Source: Hydractinia symbiolongicarpus (Eukaryota > Cnidaria > Hydrozoa > Anthoathecata > Hydractiniidae). From it: 64,000 nucleotides of DNA. The position numbers were made by a program, and so were the translations under genes. Below, one piece after another: positions 1 through 10,352 of the stretch (positions within the stretch are counted from its first letter, which is position 1; each line of letters begins with the position of its first letter). The stretch is taken from the NCBI RefSeq assembly GCF_029227915.1, contig NC_079885.1, positions 13,589,001 through 13,653,000 on the forward strand, in the 5' to 3' direction. Below the pieces are notes generated by a model. The model did not search any database. It saw only the letters and a list, made by a program, of their open reading frames with translations, and was not told the DNA's origin.

Positions 1-1130
1 GCAGTTAGGATTCAGACGACCTCCCTTCCCCTCTTTAGCGTATTTCCGTCCGTGAAATACACGACGATATCCCACAAACAGGGCCCCAAAATTTTTTTTG
101 CAGCCCCTTAACCAACGAGGGTGTTAATAAGCTGCATATGCCGTAAAAAGTGCAGATGTTTTCGAGCAAGTTTGGTGTTTTGAAAAAAACTCAAGTATTT
201 GCGCGACAAAAACCTGTATAGACCCGAATAATGCTCCAAAAAGCAAAGAAAAACGGACACTAATAATGATTCAAAAAATTAAAAAATAAACTTATATAAT
301 ATAATGGTGGTGAAATTCTTAAAAGAACTGTTTTCGATAGTTTTCAATAAAATTTACTTGATAAAAAACTTATATATCAACTTTAACTTCGTTATTTTCA
401 AGCGCCTTCTTTCAACTATTAGCCTGTAAACTATGCAATGAACTGAAAAAGTACACGGTATCTATACTAGGACTAACTACCCGCGGCTTCCAGGCTCTGT
501 GCTGTCTCTATATATCTATATATATATCTTCCATCCGGCGATTTTAAAGATTCCGCCCCGCGTGGCGATGGCGGAAATCAACAATTAAAATACTGCAGTT
601 ACTTACATTACATAGACATATAGCAGTCAGGGTAAATACCTAATTAGGCGGCATGACCTAATTAGGCGTGGAGCACGTTTGCTACGCGAAGTATACCAAG
701 AGGATTATTGAGATTCTCAAAATTTCGATAGAAAAAAACCCCTATAAAAACAGTTTAAGGAGATATGACTGATATTTTTTCACGAAAAGGTAGGTTATTA
801 TTTTGTCTAATAGAACAAATAAGTTTGGACCAAGCAGCTCTTATAAATGTTAGCTAAAAATGCCAGTAAATAGGCTTTGTACCCCCCTACCCCCGTTATT
901 TCTCGATTTTCCGTTTGCCGGAAGCGAAAGACTGGGAAGTACACTCAAGCAATCAGAAAACGGCTATCGTCTAAATTGAATTATCGTGTATTTTACAGAC
1001 CTCACACAAATACATACTTTATACCAAGTCCTGATAATAATTGGCTTAGCTGGCATGCTATTTCTCTTAATATTTCCACTTGGAAAGCTTATATATACCT
1101 TTTGAAGGCACATTATATTAATTTGAACAC
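1..1130. other. No gene recognised; AT-rich left flank
   Basis: I see no supported gene here. A short open frame at 877-1134 (+) has basic residues but no recognisable motif and runs up to the LINE ORF1 remnant, so it may be LINE 5' sequence or chance. A short TA-rich stretch lies near 508-528. The 5' end of the LINE that follows could lie anywhere in this stretch. Confidence 0.4.
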
Positions 1131-1655
1131 TTAGCTGTCTCACAAACAACATCTAACAATCTACAAAACAGAATTAAAAGTCTCGAAACTGATCTTCTCA
1201 AGTCACAGCAATACAGCCGAGAATGTATCGACATCGACGGAATTGACGAAATGATTGAAGATAGTCAGTTAGAGGACAAGGTCAGTAACATTCTTAACGA
1301 TATCGGCGTAAACATCGAACCGAAAACAGACATACAAGCCTGTCACAGAATTGGAAAGAGAAATTCAGTTATCGTTAAATTTTCCAATCGGTAGACTGTA
1401 AATAAGATAATTAGCAAGAAAAATTTACTAAAAGAAATTCCCGAAAATAAGGTGTACATCAACGAAAGTCTTTGTCCGCTAAATAGAAAAATTCGTGGAA
1501 GATGTAATAGACTTTTTAAAAGCAACAAGATCAGCAAATTGAGAACTAAGAACGGGATGGTTCAAATAAAAGTAAACCAAGACAATCTTTTTATCGACAT
1601 AGACCATGAAGATGTTCTAAAAGATTTGTTTCCTGATTTCGTATTCGAATTCTAG
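1131..1655 (+). pseudogene. LINE ORF1 remnant (RRM-like nucleic-acid-binding ORF1p)
   Basis: One reading frame runs from about 1131 to the stop at 1653-1655, broken by an in-frame TAG at 1392-1394. Upstream of the stop it reads LEDKVSNILNDIGV and then ACHRIGK-NSVIVKF; downstream it reads VYINESLCPLNRKIRGRCNR and a T-x-NG-x-VQIKV strand. This pattern (helical stretch, CHRIGK, VKF, YINESL, basic helix, final beta strand) is known from ORF1 proteins of metazoan LINEs, which bind the element RNA. No ATG-started full-length ORF1 is visible, so the copy probably cannot make its own ORF1p. Confidence 0.6.
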
Positions 1656-1973
1656 AAAACATAATCAAATAAGCGCAGCCGTTGTTGTTTTTAGTCTTAT
1701 TTACAAGCGAGACTATGTTATTTCTAGTGTGCATTCCAAAATGGCGGTGTAAACACGATTGTACGATCGTAATGTTTCTGTTCTCTTTTGTTTTTGCTTA
1801 TATCATTTAAGTTGTTTCCAATATTGTTGTTAACTTTTATATTTTTTATATCATCCTTACAATGCTTATTTTTCATGCCCCTTAGTATTGTTTTGTATTG
1901 CTATTCCCTTGTGTCTAGCTAGCTAACATTATTTTGTTTTTGTTTATTTTTGTGTCTAGTTTGTGTGTGAAAA

Positions 1974-4900
1974 ATGTGCCTTGCAATCCCTTTCCCTTGT
2001 AGTGTGTGTGGAAAATCAGTGAATGACAACCATACTGCAGTGTTTTGTGATCTCTGCAAATTATGGTCTCATACCAAATGTAACAACATTACAGCTAGTG
2101 AATATATTCTGCTCCAAGACTCACCATTTAACTGGGCCTGTCAAAAATGCCTTAGAAATGCTCTTCCCCCAGGAAATGTTTTCTCTGACGACTCTACTAA
2201 CATGAGTACTACCTCTCCTCCTGACTTTTCAAATTCCAGTTCTGCAAAAAATACTAAACTAAAATCTTTTTTGTCCCGCTTGAATGATCTCAATAACTTT
2301 TACGAGACTGTAAAAGAAAATATGGGTGTTGAGGGTGTCAACTGTAGGTACTATGATACAGACGAATTTACATCATTAAACTTGGACAACATGAAAGCTC
2401 TTTCTTTTTTTCACATGAATATAGCATCTCTGAGTCTGCATTTTGATGAGCTTAAAGCTCTCCTCCAAAACCTTGAATTTGCTTTCGATATCATTGGTAT
2501 AACTGAAACAAAATTCCAAGATAAAATCATCCCAAGTAATGTTTCACTTTCAAATTATACAATTGAGCACACTCCATGTGATGGAGAAAAGGGGGGAGCA
2601 TTACTTTATGTATCCAACAGTCTTAATTATACTCGTGTTGATCTAGATAAACTTGCCTATAGGTCACTTAAAGTGGAATCTAAATTTATTGAAGTCATTC
2701 GCAAAAACCGAAAAAATGTTGTTGTAGGTTGTATCTACAGACATCCTAAAATGCCTGTTGAGATCTTCAACAATGATATTTTAATGCCTCTCCTGGAAAA
2801 AATCTCGCTTGAAAAAAAATCTCTGACACTGATGGGTGACTTCAACATCGATATTATGCAAGTAAATACTAATACTCATGCAACAAATTTCTTAGATATT
2901 ATTAATTCTTTTGGACTTTTTCCTCATATTGTCCTGCCTACTAGAGTGACTGAGTCAAGTCAAACTATCATAGATAATATTTTCACTACCCTTGATGAAT
3001 TGAACACTATTTCTGGTAATGTTATAACATGCATCTCTGATCACTTGCCTCAGTTCCTTATTATCAATGGAACTAATGAAAAGTCTAAGCCACAAAAACT
3101 GAAAGTGAGAGACTGGTCTAAATTTAACGAAACCAATTTCTCAAATGAAGTCTCTGCATTAAATTGGGAAAATGTACTTTGTACAGGTGATAAAGATGTA
3201 AACACATCTTTTAACAATTTTTTCAAAGCCATTGAGGACATTTTGGATATCCATGTTCCATATAAAACTATATTATCAACAAAATCAAAAACTGAACCAC
3301 AAAATCCTTGGATGACCAAAGGTATTCTAAAATCCATGAAAATCCGTGACAAACTTTATAAATCTTTTATGTGTGCAAAAAACCCTATCATTAAGTCTAA
3401 CATCCAAGAAAGATATAAAAGATATCGTAATAGGATTGTATCCTTGTGTCGAACCAGTAAGAAGAATTACTATTCTGATTATTTCAAAAAAAACATCCAG
3501 AATATTGGTAACATTTGGAAAGGTATAAGGTCCTTAATCTCTTCTAGTAGTCGCAATGAATCTAATTTAATCTCACTTAACATTAATAAATCTATAACCA
3601 CAGATCCCTTAACTGTAGCCAATACTTTCAACAACTTTTTTTCTTCTGTCGCAACAAACCTTCGCAAGAAAATTCCTCACACACCTAAAAACTTTAATCA
3701 GTTTCTAAAAAACAGTGTACCCAATTCAATGTTCCTGTCACCCACCACTCCAGAGGAGATTTTGAAATATTTATCTACTATAAACTCTAAAAAGTCCAGT
3801 GGTCCATCAAGTATTCCTTATAATGTTTTGAGTCTTATTAAAAATGAAATTGCTTGTCCCTTATCTAAAATTATTAATCTCTCATTTACCTTAGGTGTTT
3901 TTCCAACTCAACTTAAATTAACTAAAGTCATCCCTATTCACAAGAAAGAATCCAAACTCGACTGCACAAACTATAGACCAATCTCATTGTTATCAAATAT
4001 TGACAAAATTTTTGAGAAACTGATTCATGATAGACTTTATAAGTTCCTTAACAAAAACAAGGTCCTATATTCACAACAGTTTGGCTTTAGAAAAAACTAT
4101 TCCACTTCACAAACCTTGCTTAACATGATTCAAAAAATTGCTGACAACCTAGACAAAGGTAATTATGTTTGTGGAATTTTTGTAGATCTCCAAAAAGCTT
4201 TCGATACTGTTGACCATGAAATCTTATTGAAAAAATTGTTTCATTATGGCGTTAGAGGTAATGTCTTAAATTTATTAAAATCCTATCTTTCTGACCGTGA
4301 TCAGTTTGTCTCCATTAAAGGTATTTTCTCAAATAAGGTATTTATGAAGCATGGTGTTCCTCAAGGATCTGTACTTGGCCCACTTCTTTTCTTGCTCTAT
4401 ATTAATGACTTACACGAAGCAATAAAATTTTCCCTAGTTCATCACTTTGCTGACGATACAAACTTGCTGCATTTTAATCCCTCATTGAAATCCCTCGTTA
4501 AAAAAGTCAATCTTGATCTTAGATTCCTCTGGCACTGGCTCAGTGCTAACAAAATATCTCTTAATGCTAGTAAAACGGAATATATACTCTTTAGACATCC
4601 CTCTAAACCCTTTAACTGTGAAGTTAAGCTTTCTATTGGTGGTCAAAAGGTTTTTCCTAGTGAAACTATAAAATATCTTGGTGTACTGCTTGATTCTAAC
4701 CTAGGATGGAAGTCCCAGATTAATTCAGTTGCAACCAAATTGAAAAAGGTTAATGGAATCATTGCAAAAATAAGACATTATGTGCCAATGGATGTTCTTC
4801 TGTCAGTTTATAATGCTCTTTTCCACTCAAATCTAAATTATTGCACCCAAGTCTGGGGTCAGTCCATAAGTTTACAAGTGAACCGAATCACTGTCCTTCA

Positions 4901-5294
4901 AAATTGTGCTTTACGTCTTATGAATTTTGCCAACCATAGAACAAATGCAAACCAATATTATAAAGATTTAGGCATCCTTAAATTCACAGATACTGTGAAA
5001 CTGCAAAATGTATTATTTATTTATAATTTATTTCACAACAATCTACCTGTTCCTCTGATTGGTACCTTTTCAATTGACTTCTCTCACTCTCATAATACTC
5101 GTGCTAACAGCCTAGGCCTTATAAATTTGCGTGCTGTTCGTACTTCTGCATTTGGTTTGAAATCCATTAGGCATCAAAGTGTCCTATCATGGTCTAGTTG
5201 TCAGAATACCTTACCTGAAATAAGACTTTTAGATCTCCCTTTGCATAGACTTAAATCTCTAATAAAGCATACATTGTTGTCTAATTATGTTTAA
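1974..5294 (+). CDS. LINE ORF2: PHD finger, AP endonuclease and reverse transcriptase
   Basis: An uninterrupted 1106-residue protein for target-primed reverse transcription. Residues about 9-60 form a PHD-type zinc finger (CSVCGK, FCDLCKLWSHTKC, WACQKC). An AP-type endonuclease follows at about 140-350: FHMNIASL, GITETK, VVGCIYRHP, MGDFNIDI and a final SDHLP. The RT (about 590-900) shows KSSGPSSIP, IPIHKKES...NYRPISLLS, FGFRKNYST, VDLQKAFDTVDH, GVPQGSVLGPLLFLLYINDL and the catalytic FADD at residues 825-828, then a thumb. Every catalytic motif I can check is present, so ORF2 may still be functional. The ATG at 1974 lies just before the PHD finger and is the natural start. PHD fusions are known in ORFs of several CR1/L2-like elements. 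Confidence 0.9.
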   Translation: MCLAIPFPCSVCGKSVNDNHTAVFCDLCKLWSHTKCNNITASEYILLQDSPFNWACQKCLRNALPPGNVFSDDSTNMSTTSPPDFSNSSSAKNTKLKSFLSRLNDLNNFYETVKENMGVEGVNCRYYDTDEFTSLNLDNMKALSFFHMNIASLSLHFDELKALLQNLEFAFDIIGITETKFQDKIIPSNVSLSNYTIEHTPCDGEKGGALLYVSNSLNYTRVDLDKLAYRSLKVESKFIEVIRKNRKNVVVGCIYRHPKMPVEIFNNDILMPLLEKISLEKKSLTLMGDFNIDIMQVNTNTHATNFLDIINSFGLFPHIVLPTRVTESSQTIIDNIFTTLDELNTISGNVITCISDHLPQFLIINGTNEKSKPQKLKVRDWSKFNETNFSNEVSALNWENVLCTGDKDVNTSFNNFFKAIEDILDIHVPYKTILSTKSKTEPQNPWMTKGILKSMKIRDKLYKSFMCAKNPIIKSNIQERYKRYRNRIVSLCRTSKKNYYSDYFKKNIQNIGNIWKGIRSLISSSSRNESNLISLNINKSITTDPLTVANTFNNFFSSVATNLRKKIPHTPKNFNQFLKNSVPNSMFLSPTTPEEILKYLSTINSKKSSGPSSIPYNVLSLIKNEIACPLSKIINLSFTLGVFPTQLKLTKVIPIHKKESKLDCTNYRPISLLSNIDKIFEKLIHDRLYKFLNKNKVLYSQQFGFRKNYSTSQTLLNMIQKIADNLDKGNYVCGIFVDLQKAFDTVDHEILLKKLFHYGVRGNVLNLLKSYLSDRDQFVSIKGIFSNKVFMKHGVPQGSVLGPLLFLLYINDLHEAIKFSLVHHFADDTNLLHFNPSLKSLVKKVNLDLRFLWHWLSANKISLNASKTEYILFRHPSKPFNCEVKLSIGGQKVFPSETIKYLGVLLDSNLGWKSQINSVATKLKKVNGIIAKIRHYVPMDVLLSVYNALFHSNLNYCTQVWGQSISLQVNRITVLQNCALRLMNFANHRTNANQYYKDLGILKFTDTVKLQNVLFIYNLFHNNLPVPLIGTFSIDFSHSHNTRANSLGLINLRAVRTSAFGLKSIRHQSVLSWSSCQNTLPEIRLLDLPLHRLKSLIKHTLLSNYV

Positions 5295-5585
5295 TTTTTA
5301 TATACCTAAAATTACTATTGTTCACAATCACTTTCACACCACTTTTTTCTTGGGATTTGCAATTGCAATATTTTTCACATTTTTTCGCTTGTCTGTCTTG
5401 TTTTGTAGTGTTGTCTGTGTAAGTTGTGTGTTTTGTATTGTCCACGGTGGCTGTCATACTTCGAGCTCTGCTAACTTTGGCAGTTTCCGGGGTTTACTAG
5501 GGCAAAATTTTTAATTAATAATGTATATTTATCTCCTAGTAAACTGAAATATATGTTTATTTCATTCATTCATTCATTCATTCAT

Positions 5586-6410
5586 AGCTAGCTAGCTACT
5601 AGATAGCTACCTCCAGTCAGAAGAAGAAAATTCAATTCATAATGATTAACAAAACTCTTTTTTTTAAATTTTATTACACGATTTTAAATATTTCCTAAAA
5701 CTCAAGTTGCTTCTTTTTTTTGTTGCATCGTGGAAATAAATTTAAGTCACCAATCCAAGACTAACGGGAAAATGCCTCTTTATTCTTTAAGGTATTTGCT
5801 CATTTGTGGTTAAAAACTTTTGTACTTTTGCTACTAGGGTCTTTTTACTGATATATGTTCTAAATCTGAACTATTTTATCAAATGGTGCCTTTACCTGGA
5901 AATTCTACTTTGTTTACCTACTTTCGCATGTTGTTAAATTCTTCAACACTCGAACCTTGCAATAAATTTTTCAAGAAGTGAGCTTATGTACGACGTGTGA
6001 AGTCACGAATGACCAATTGGACTTTTGTTCAATAATGGTGGCGACCGTTTATGTAATTATTGTTTTTGGGAGATCAAGTTTGGACATTATATATTTAAAA
6101 AAGATAAAAAAATTTAGGGCTTCATCATTTTCTTTACAATCCTATGTTTTTGCATTGTGTTTCATGAGCTTACAATAATGTGGTATAGCTAAGCTATGAT
6201 ACGTAAAAACTACTCCTGAATGACCCTTTAAGAATGTGAAACCACATAATACACCTCAATCAAATTTCGTGTTTTTCGTAACTTTTGTGTTCATTATGGT
6301 AGATTAGTATGCGTGTCAACTCACCAAAAAGCCATAAGTATAAGGGCAACCTTGAGCATATTGTTAAATACAATTTGTACTTTCCAAATGGAAAACAGTG
6401 CTCTCAATTC
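5586..6410. other. Intergenic, no gene recognised
   Basis: AT-rich DNA between the LINE tail and the DUF6589 gene. It begins with GCTAGC-type simple sequence. I see no terminal repeat that matches anything right of the helicase gene, so an outer boundary of a DUF6589/RecQ unit could not be placed here. Confidence 0.4.
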
Positions 6411-6414
6411 TGTT

Positions 6415-6625
6415 GTCTTGGCCACAAAAAGTAGTGATCTATATTTTATGTGGTTAGCCTCATTAATTCCAATAAATTTACCCTGTCAATTTTTTTCCAG
6501 GAGGGACAACATAGACGGTTCTAGAGTGTTAAAAAGCTTCCATTTGAGCTACAGAAACCCTTTAAATTTCTGTTCAATAAGGAACAACTGTTATGTGGGA
6601 TTGAACCCATATGAATATAGTCTAG
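6415..6625. repeat. Interspersed repeat, copy 1 (possible tRNA-derived SINE)
   Basis: This stretch resembles 27,945-28,148: both contain TTCTAGAGTGTT, then a block with ATTTGAGCTACA, then TTTAA and TTCTGT or TTTTGT blocks in the same order and spacing. On the minus strand TAGCTCAAATGG fits a pol III A-box, and GGGTTCAATCCCAC near 6,599 looks like a B-box, but the order and spacing of the two boxes do not form a normal tRNA. It lies just upstream of the DUF6589 gene. Confidence 0.35.
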
Positions 6626-6823
6626 TAAACTAAACTCATCATTTTTTCCCTTTTTGATATTTTTGATAGAGAAGAAAAAAAAGAGAGTTTAGAATAACCT
6701 ACCTTGACAGTTAACATTCAAACTGACAACTGATTTCAAAATCAAAAACATTAGCCACTTAAATTTCACAGTATTGTTTTTAAATATTCGCATAATTATT
6801 TTGGAAGTCACTTTAAAACATGG

Positions 6824-9800
6824 CAGAAGGAAAGTAGACATCTCTTGTGGCCTATGGAGTTGCAGAGGCTGCACAAAATTGGCTTCCAACTCCTTAATCG
6901 TGATATTGATAGTGTTAATAATGACGACAGGAAAAAAAAGTGTGTAAATGGATCGGTGTGTGACAAGTGCTATAGAGGAATAGGAGTACTGGAGAAAGCA
7001 AAAGAACTCAGATTGAGGTGGAAAAACTGTAGATTTAAACGAAAATGTAAAATTGCTGACGATCAGGTAATTCATGAGCGATTTTTTTGTGTTATTCTTT
7101 TCTTTGTATCGTTGATACTATATACACTAGTTTTTTTCATAGAATGCTTCAGAACTAGATTCCTTAAATATCGTAGTTGAAAACGAGTGCAAACAGGAAA
7201 TGGCAAGAGTTGAGCGTGACAATTTAATGACAGACGTCTCTGTCGATGCTTTAGTCAATTTTAATGACGCGAAATTCTTAGAAAGGATGGAAGAACTTTG
7301 CCCAATCCTGTCGGCTGCGAGGTGCAGTAGCTGGAGAGAAAGGGTAAGATCGATGACTGTCCAAGAGATACGGAGAGCAACAAAATGTTACGAATATGTT
7401 CTATACGCTTAATATTTTACAGGGTATATATTGGACAACAAGTGGCGTGTTTCGGAATCCTGTTCAAAGCAAGATATCATAAAAGCAGAGCCTGTATAGT
7501 CTCGCATCGCAATGACCAGCTGTTCATTGCCGCTGGTGCTAAGAAGCAGGCGTTTAAATGGTTCAATGCCCTTGGTGTAACCAATAGTTATCAAACTGCA
7601 TTGAACAAAAACAAGAAATTAGCCTGTAATCATGACCGAGACGTTAAAGGTTGGAAAAATATGATAGAATCCAATGATCCGGAGAGTGTTGGGTACCAGG
7701 TAATACTTTTTTCTCTAGTAATTCAGAAACGTTGCATTTCAAATATAAGCTGCATATATATTGTATGTTGGCAGATTATTGGCGATAATCTAGACTACGA
7801 AGTTAACGTCAGACACCAAGGAATCAACAATCCCAATAGGAGTCATCACTGGTTTCATTACATAGCTGTTAAAGATCGCGTGCACCCCTCTCAAGGTCAT
7901 TTTCAAATTATTTATTTTTATGTCAAATGCAATAAATGGAATTGGCTTAAATTTTATAAATATGTTTGGGTATATCATGATTGATTGATTTAGATCCTAA
8001 AAGTTTTGAAGATTACAGGCGTGCAAGTGTTCTACCAGATAACCACACGCTCGTGATGTTGGCAGATAATTTCAAGCACTTGGTAACAAGAACTATCGTA
8101 TCCTTCATACCAGCGTTTGAATCTTTCAAGAAACATACGCAGAAACATATAGCACATCCATTTGTCGATGAAATGTCGAAAAAATCAGAGGTGGTTAGTC
8201 TTGGACTGTTGTTGGAGTCGGAAAACACGGCATCTGGAATTACTAAGATCTTACGTCATATACAGAAAGAATATGTGCCACAATCGATAAACGAAAACGG
8301 AAAATTGGAGGTCAGTAAATTCATAACAAAATTATATGTTTGCCTCGCCGTTTTGACATAAAAAATGTTCTCTCTTTTTTCAGATACTTCAACCGATTCC
8401 TTTTGGTGGGGACCAATTGACTGAGGAACGTTCTATCAACATCATTCGCGCTTTTCTGGATGGCGATACCAGCTACGATCGTATTGAAGGTCTACAACCC
8501 AAATTTGAAGACTGGCACTTGAAAATGACTCTTTACAAGGTATCAATTTTTTTTTAAACTGAAAAATCCCGAAATTTTGATGGAAGTGATATCACTTTCA
8601 CCTACTTTCCCGATGTATCAGACAGTTTAAATAATAAAGTGTTTCGTTAAGATTGGCTTTTTCGTAAAGAGACATCAGGCGCAGAGTTTGGAACGACACA
8701 GAGGGCGATGAACGTGTTACGTACAAGCAATGCTAAAAAAGGTCCACATGCTGCAATGAATGCCTACGGTGAATTTTCGGATAAAGAACTAGATGCACAA
8801 ATAGTCGCTATTACAATGGAGCACTTCAACATGGCAACATTTGAAGGTCTTTATGTTACAAATTATTCATGCAAATTTATATAAATTGTTTACTAAATTT
8901 GAAACTTATTTCTTCATTAAGATGACCCAGTACCAACAAATATCAAAACAGGATGTGAGGAAGAGAAACGAAAATGGATTTCTATGCATGTTGAAGATAT
9001 AATAAAAAGGTAGATTTATGTGATAATATATGTTCAGTAATGTCGTCACTAATAAAATTACATTTCATCGTATACTAAATAACAAATGTCTAGATACACA
9101 GTAGCATATGCTGACAACATAGGCAATGTAAGAGAAAAACTTAAACAAGAAGGCATAAGAAAGCTGAAAATATTCATCTGCTCCAAAAATGCTACTGGAG
9201 TATGTAATCATTGCCCCTTCAAATCCGCACGTACGAGGGATCTTCATGAGAAACTGAAGCATAACATGGACAGGTCAGATAATGTATATTTAAATGTAAT
9301 TATTATGTGAAACCCATGTTCAGTATATATATCGTACCTTTACAGTTAAAATAAAAATAAAAATGTTAAAACTTTTATATTTTCATAGACGCGAACCTGA
9401 TGTAATACAGCAGCCTATTATAAAGGACCACGTCCTATGTTATCAGAAAGCCTTGTTCACTATCAATCTGCTACTCAAGAACTTGAATGATGCAATAAGA
9501 CAGGGAGATGGTGAACGATTAATCGAAAGTTATAAGTTGGTTCTGCTTTACTTCAAGGCAACTCAGCGTCACAAATACGCATACACCATCCTGAAGTTGT
9601 TATACCGAATCAGATTGGAACCGGAAAATGCATTCAAGTTGACCTGGGGAAGGTTCATTTATACACAGGGATACAAAGGAAGAAATATATCAAATGATCT
9701 TCACCTGGGACATTTAAATCATTTTTTAAAGGAATTACTGCGTTCATTGCGTAGCAACATCAATGAAAAAAATGCTGAAAGGGTGTCGTATACATTACAA

Positions 9801-10154
9801 AATATGAAAGGTAAAAAATATTACAGCTATATGTGAAATACTACTATAATACAATGTAAGATACTATCTGTTAAGAAAAAACATATATTTTATTCAAAAG
9901 GAATTGTTGACGACTTGGAAAGGTCACTGGAATTGTCTAAGGTCAAGGGTCATAGAAAGATGCCATCTACTATTGAAGACGTAAAGAAGTTGGCACTTGC
10001 ATATCATCAGGCTAAAGTATTTAGAGAAACACCAGGAAGAGAATATGAATCGTTTCCAAATTTTAAAGAAACAATATTATGCTCAATAGATGCAGATCAT
10101 CTACATAAGTGGTTATCACAGAAAGAACACGAATTCAATGAACTTTATACCTGA
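6824..10154 (+). CDS. DUF6589 family protein, 11-exon gene (possible domesticated or active transposase)
   Basis: Exons inferred from splice sites: about 6824-7066, 7143-7343, 7423-7699, 7775-7895, 7994-8310, 8384-8539, 8652-8846, 8922-9009, 9094-9273, 9389-9810 and 9901-10154. The N-terminus has a Cys motif (VCDKCYRGIG). Family hallmarks are GGDQLTEERS and KFEDWHLKM at 8384-8539, a GTTQRAMNVL segment, a CNHCPFK...H-x4-H finger-like motif at 9094-9273, and in exon 10 DGERLIESYKLVLLYFKATQ, HKYAYTILKLLY and GRNISNDLHLGHLNHFLKE. I know these from DUF6589 proteins of cnidarians and fungi, which are suspected to be transposon-derived; function is unproven. Most junctions keep frame, but 7343/7423 and 8539/8652 are each off by one base with canonical sites, so this copy may be damaged or use unusual splicing. 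The first exon border and start codon are uncertain (ATG at 6854 is possible). Confidence 0.7.
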
Positions 10155-10159
10155 ACCTA

Positions 10160-10235
10160 TTTATTTACTTTTTCATATTTCGTTTTTTGCATTATATTTT
10201 ATAACTTTGTATATTGTACATACTAACTTAATAAA
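10160..10235. terminator. Overlapping 3' ends of two convergent genes
   Basis: An AATAAA poly(A) signal for the + strand DUF6589 gene lies at 10230-10235, 76 bases past its stop. The reverse-strand signal for the helicase gene (TTTATT on +) lies at 10160-10165, six bases past the DUF6589 stop. The two mRNAs are therefore predicted to overlap at their 3' ends by about 100 bases. No cleavage data were available. Confidence 0.45.
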
Positions 10236-10352
10236 GTAGGACATTTTGGAGATTGAAATAGGGCCTATCTTTTGTGATTTGTTATTAAAGCAATTTTTAG
10301 TAGAGTTTAAGTTTGAGAATAGGTTCTAAATTCAGTTTGTCATTAAAAAAAA

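Larger units (their letters stand above)
1131..5585 (+). mobile_element. Non-LTR retrotransposon, CR1/L2-like, with PHD-EN-RT ORF2
   Basis: The element has a decayed ORF1, a 320-bp spacer, an intact ORF2 and a 270-bp 3' UTR ending in a (TTCA)n tract at 5561-5585. Short tandem repeats at the 3' end instead of poly(A) are typical of CR1/L2-type LINEs. The 5' end is not defined, and I could not find a clear target-site duplication because the tail runs into GCTAGC-rich sequence. The clade is inferred from domain order and tail type, not from a tree. Confidence 0.8.

Noticed and set aside
877-1134. Short open frame before the LINE ORF1
   Set aside because: No motif, no clear start context, and it overlaps the probable LINE 5' region.
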